NCBI GenBank assembly: GCA_902476765.1
Contig: CABSEJ010000018.1
Span: forward strand, 1 to 32,789
Length of the DNA stretch: 32,789 nt
Direction of reading: 5' to 3'
Origin: an uncultured Blautia sp.
GTDB taxonomy: Bacteria > Bacillota > Clostridia > Lachnospirales > Lachnospiraceae
Shown: positions 31,012 to 32,789 of the stretch, one piece after another
How positions within the stretch are numbered: position 1 is the stretch's first letter
How the letters are laid out: each line of letters opens with the position of its first letter
Notes under the pieces: model-generated
What the model was told of the DNA's origin: nothing
The model's database searches: none
The model's input: only the letters and a program-made list of their open reading frames with translations
Made by a program: the position numbers and the translations under genes

Positions 31012-31040
31012 TACATCAGTTAGAAAGAGAGGATAAGTAT

Positions 31041-31709
31041 ATGGAAAAAATGATTTTAGCAAACGGAGTAGAAATCGAAATCTTAGACGGCGCAAGCCTG
31101 GGAAATATTACAAGCGTAGTAGAGGATTATACCGGCTTGGCTGTATTGGCCGGAAAGCTTACCAAAACAAATTTATCCCATGTGCAGTTTGCGTCTGGGT
31201 CTGCTGTAAGTGCAGAATATTATAATATGATGCTTACAGAGCCAAACTACAGAATTACAGCCACAATAAACGGCCTGGAAGTATCCTTTGGCCTGCGTGA
31301 GCAGACGGAGGAGGAAAGGCAGCAGGAGAGCATACAAACGGCTATTGCATATCTCTCTGATGAGCAGGCTCTTACTGTAAAAGACCTGTACCCAGGTTGG
31401 TCTGGCAACAGTACAGATTATGCTGTGGGGGACAGGGTATTGTACATGGATAGCCTTTATAAATGCTTGCAGGCACACATCTCTCAGGATACCTGGTCGC
31501 CAGACACTGCTCCATCCTTGTGGACAAAAATCCTGCTCCCAGACCCGGAAGTTATCCCGGAGTGGGAGCAGCCGGACAGCACAAACGGATACTCCACAGG
31601 AGATAAGGTTGAGCACAATGGCAAAACCTGGGAGTCTTTGGTAGATAACAACGTCTGGGAACCTGGAGTAGAAGGAACAGAGGGGCAGTGGAGAGAAGTA
31701 ACAGAATAA
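31041..31709 (+). CDS. Tail protein with two carbohydrate-binding-like modules
   Basis: A 222-residue protein from ATG 31041 after GAGAGGATAAGTAT. Residues ~1-95 are an attachment part (MEKMILANGVEIEILDGASL, QFASGSAVSAEYYNMMLTEP). Two C-terminal modules follow, resembling the CBM5/12 (ChtBD3-type) fold: residues ~116-163 (DYAVGDRVLYMDSLYKCLQA, DTWSPDTAPSLW) and ~173-220 (GYSTGDKVEHNGKTWESLVD, NNVWEPGV, GQWREV). The conserved Gly-Asp, aromatic and Trp-x-Pro spacing supports this. Such modules bind surface sugars, so the protein probably helps adsorption. Enzymatic activity is not suggested. Confidence 0.75.
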   Translation: MEKMILANGVEIEILDGASLGNITSVVEDYTGLAVLAGKLTKTNLSHVQFASGSAVSAEYYNMMLTEPNYRITATINGLEVSFGLREQTEEERQQESIQTAIAYLSDEQALTVKDLYPGWSGNSTDYAVGDRVLYMDSLYKCLQAHISQDTWSPDTAPSLWTKILLPDPEVIPEWEQPDSTNGYSTGDKVEHNGKTWESLVDNNVWEPGVEGTEGQWREVTE

Positions 31710-31722
31710 AGGTGGGATGACC

Positions 31723-32789
31723 ATGATTATCGCAAATTTTTGTAAGGGAGACACGACAAAAACTCTATATGGCTTATGGCAGTGGGATTATGGACAAATC
31801 CTCCGTATACAGGGGCTTGACCTACCAACGGCGGTAGAAATCCATTTTTCGTTGCGGGACAAGGGTGGCGAGGCTGTTACCCGGATAGGCACCACAAAGG
31901 ACGACATAACAGATGTAACTATTCCGGACAGCATGTTGGAGAATAACAGTAGTGCAGCGGATTATGTTATATATGCTTTTATCTACATAACAAATGAAAC
32001 CTCTGGGCAAACGGAGTATAAAATTTCCATCCAGGTAAAAGCCAGGCCAAAGCCAGAGGCGTTTGACACTCCAGAAGACACAGAACTTTTCCGGGAAGCC
32101 ATTGCCACTGTGAATGACTCCGCAGACCGGGCAGAAGCCGCAGAAAAAGCAGCGGAGGGGCATGCAAACAAAGCATCTGAAGACGCTGAAGAGACGGCAG
32201 CAAATCGAAAAGAAGTGGAACGTCTGGTGGAGTCTGTGTCCGGAATCGGAGAGGACGTAAAACTGGTAGCAGAATACAAACAGGCCGCCCAGACAGCGGC
32301 CCAGGATGCCGATACATCTGCCAAAGCAGCGCAAACAGCACAAACAGCGGCAGAAACAGCCAAAGAGGCGGCCGAGACTGCACAAAAAGCAGCGGAGACA
32401 GCGGCTAAAAATACCTCTGAGGACAAAACTGCCGTAGAGCAGGCCAAAGCAGAGGTCCAGACCATGCAGAGCCAGGTTGCCCAGGACAAAGCAAGTGTAG
32501 AGCAAACAAAAGCATCCTTTGAACTTACTGCCCAGCAGACAGTAGCGGACGTTAATAACGCTGGCCAGACCCAGGTAGACCGTGTGGAGGATACTGGGGA
32601 CGCTGCTGTACAGGAGGTAAACACTGCTAAGACACAGGCTGTACAGGCCGTAAACAGTGCCGGAGCAGCCCAAGTGGAGGCCGTAAAGGCCGAGGGAGAC
32701 ACACAAGTATCCAGAGTGCAGGAGGCTGCCCAGAAAATAGTGGCAGACCGGGAGCAGATACAGCAAAATGCACAGGACGTTACGGATAT
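31723..32789 (+). CDS. Tail fibre / upper baseplate protein (3' end outside window)
   Basis: The open frame starts at ATG 31723, 6 bases after GGTGGG (an ATG at 31717 is nearer the site), and continues to the window end (355 full codons). Residues 1-~107 form a beta-rich attachment domain (MIIANFCKGDTTKTLYGLWQ, EIHFSLRDKGGEAVTRIG, ADYVIYAFIYITNETSG). It ends at VKARPKPEAFDTPED, then a very long Ala/Glu/Gln-rich coiled coil (AATVNDS-like ATVNDSADRAEAAEKAAEG) to the visible end. This matches the N-terminal part and stem of BppU-like or fibre proteins whose C-terminal receptor domain lies beyond the window. Stop and receptor part not seen. Confidence 0.75.
   Translation, partial: MIIANFCKGDTTKTLYGLWQWDYGQILRIQGLDLPTAVEIHFSLRDKGGEAVTRIGTTKDDITDVTIPDSMLENNSSAADYVIYAFIYITNETSGQTEYKISIQVKARPKPEAFDTPEDTELFREAIATVNDSADRAEAAEKAAEGHANKASEDAEETAANRKEVERLVESVSGIGEDVKLVAEYKQAAQTAAQDADTSAKAAQTAQTAAETAKEAAETAQKAAETAAKNTSEDKTAVEQAKAEVQTMQSQVAQDKASVEQTKASFELTAQQTVADVNNAGQTQVDRVEDTGDAAVQEVNTAKTQAVQAVNSAGAAQVEAVKAEGDTQVSRVQEAAQKIVADREQIQQNAQDVTD

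Noticed and set aside
31822..32766. Long minus-strand open frame of 314 codons
   Set aside because: It is antisense to the Ala/Glu-rich coiled coil of the fibre gene; its Leu/Cys-rich translation is the complement of GCA/GCC/CAG codons, and no ribosome site or family pattern is visible.
29995..32789. Diversity-generating retroelement target in the tail tip genes
   Set aside because: No reverse transcriptase, template repeat or adenine-rich variable repeat is visible in the window.

Overview
The window is a contiguous piece of a tailed, siphovirus-type temperate phage (a prophage or phage genome) of a Gram-positive host. Strong AGGAGG-type ribosome sites, frequent TTG and GTG starts, ATGA stop/start overlaps and Firmicutes-phage protein families (ERF, PBSX-type terminase, SPP1-type portal, Gp15, ReqiPepy6 Gp37-like) point to Clostridia. 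A gut Lachnospiraceae host is my best guess, by inference only. All convincing genes lie on the plus strand. No integrase, CI-type repressor, lysis gene, tRNA or CRISPR array is present, so lysogeny and lysis functions must lie outside.

Layout. (1) 1-5377: recombination and replication genes: DUF1351 protein, small RHH-like protein, ERF annealing protein, SSB, ERCC4-type nuclease, CHC2 zinc-finger primase fragment and DUF927 helicase. (2) 5376-5606: a gene-free segment with clustered GTGTTAC repeats, a candidate replication origin. (3) 5607-8557: small early or middle genes, including a PP-loop (PAPS-reductase-like) protein, a YopX protein, small cysteine-rich proteins and a probable late regulator. 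(4) 8558-9763: a structured intergenic stretch and an AT-rich DUF2971 cargo gene with its own terminator. (5) 9793-18816: packaging and head genes: TerS, TerL, portal, minor capsid protein with a C-terminal toxin-like domain, possible immunity gene, scaffold, major capsid, head fibre and connectors. (6) 18820-20399: major tail protein and tail chaperones. (7) 20400-23620: an accessory island with two Rha-type regulators, a membrane protein and small genes, inserted between the chaperones and the tape measure gene. (8) 23633-32789: tape measure, Dit, Gp37-like tail protein and three host-interaction or fibre proteins, the last cut by the window end.

Most notable points. First, the major capsid and major tail genes are each followed by a -1-frame extension without any start codon. 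The two extensions end in nearly the same peptide (core IGKAK), and each sits just after a homopolymer slip site with a hairpin downstream. This suggests paired programmed frameshifting that gives minor long forms of both the capsid and the tail-tube protein. Second, the minor capsid protein carries a C-terminal domain resembling polymorphic toxin type 50, followed by a small acidic gene that could be its immunity protein. Third, accessory genes sit between hairpins and a recurring 24-bp junction (hairpin, T-run, ATTTTTAAGGA), which suggests modular cargo slots. The family calls come from reading the protein sequences and were not checked by a database search.
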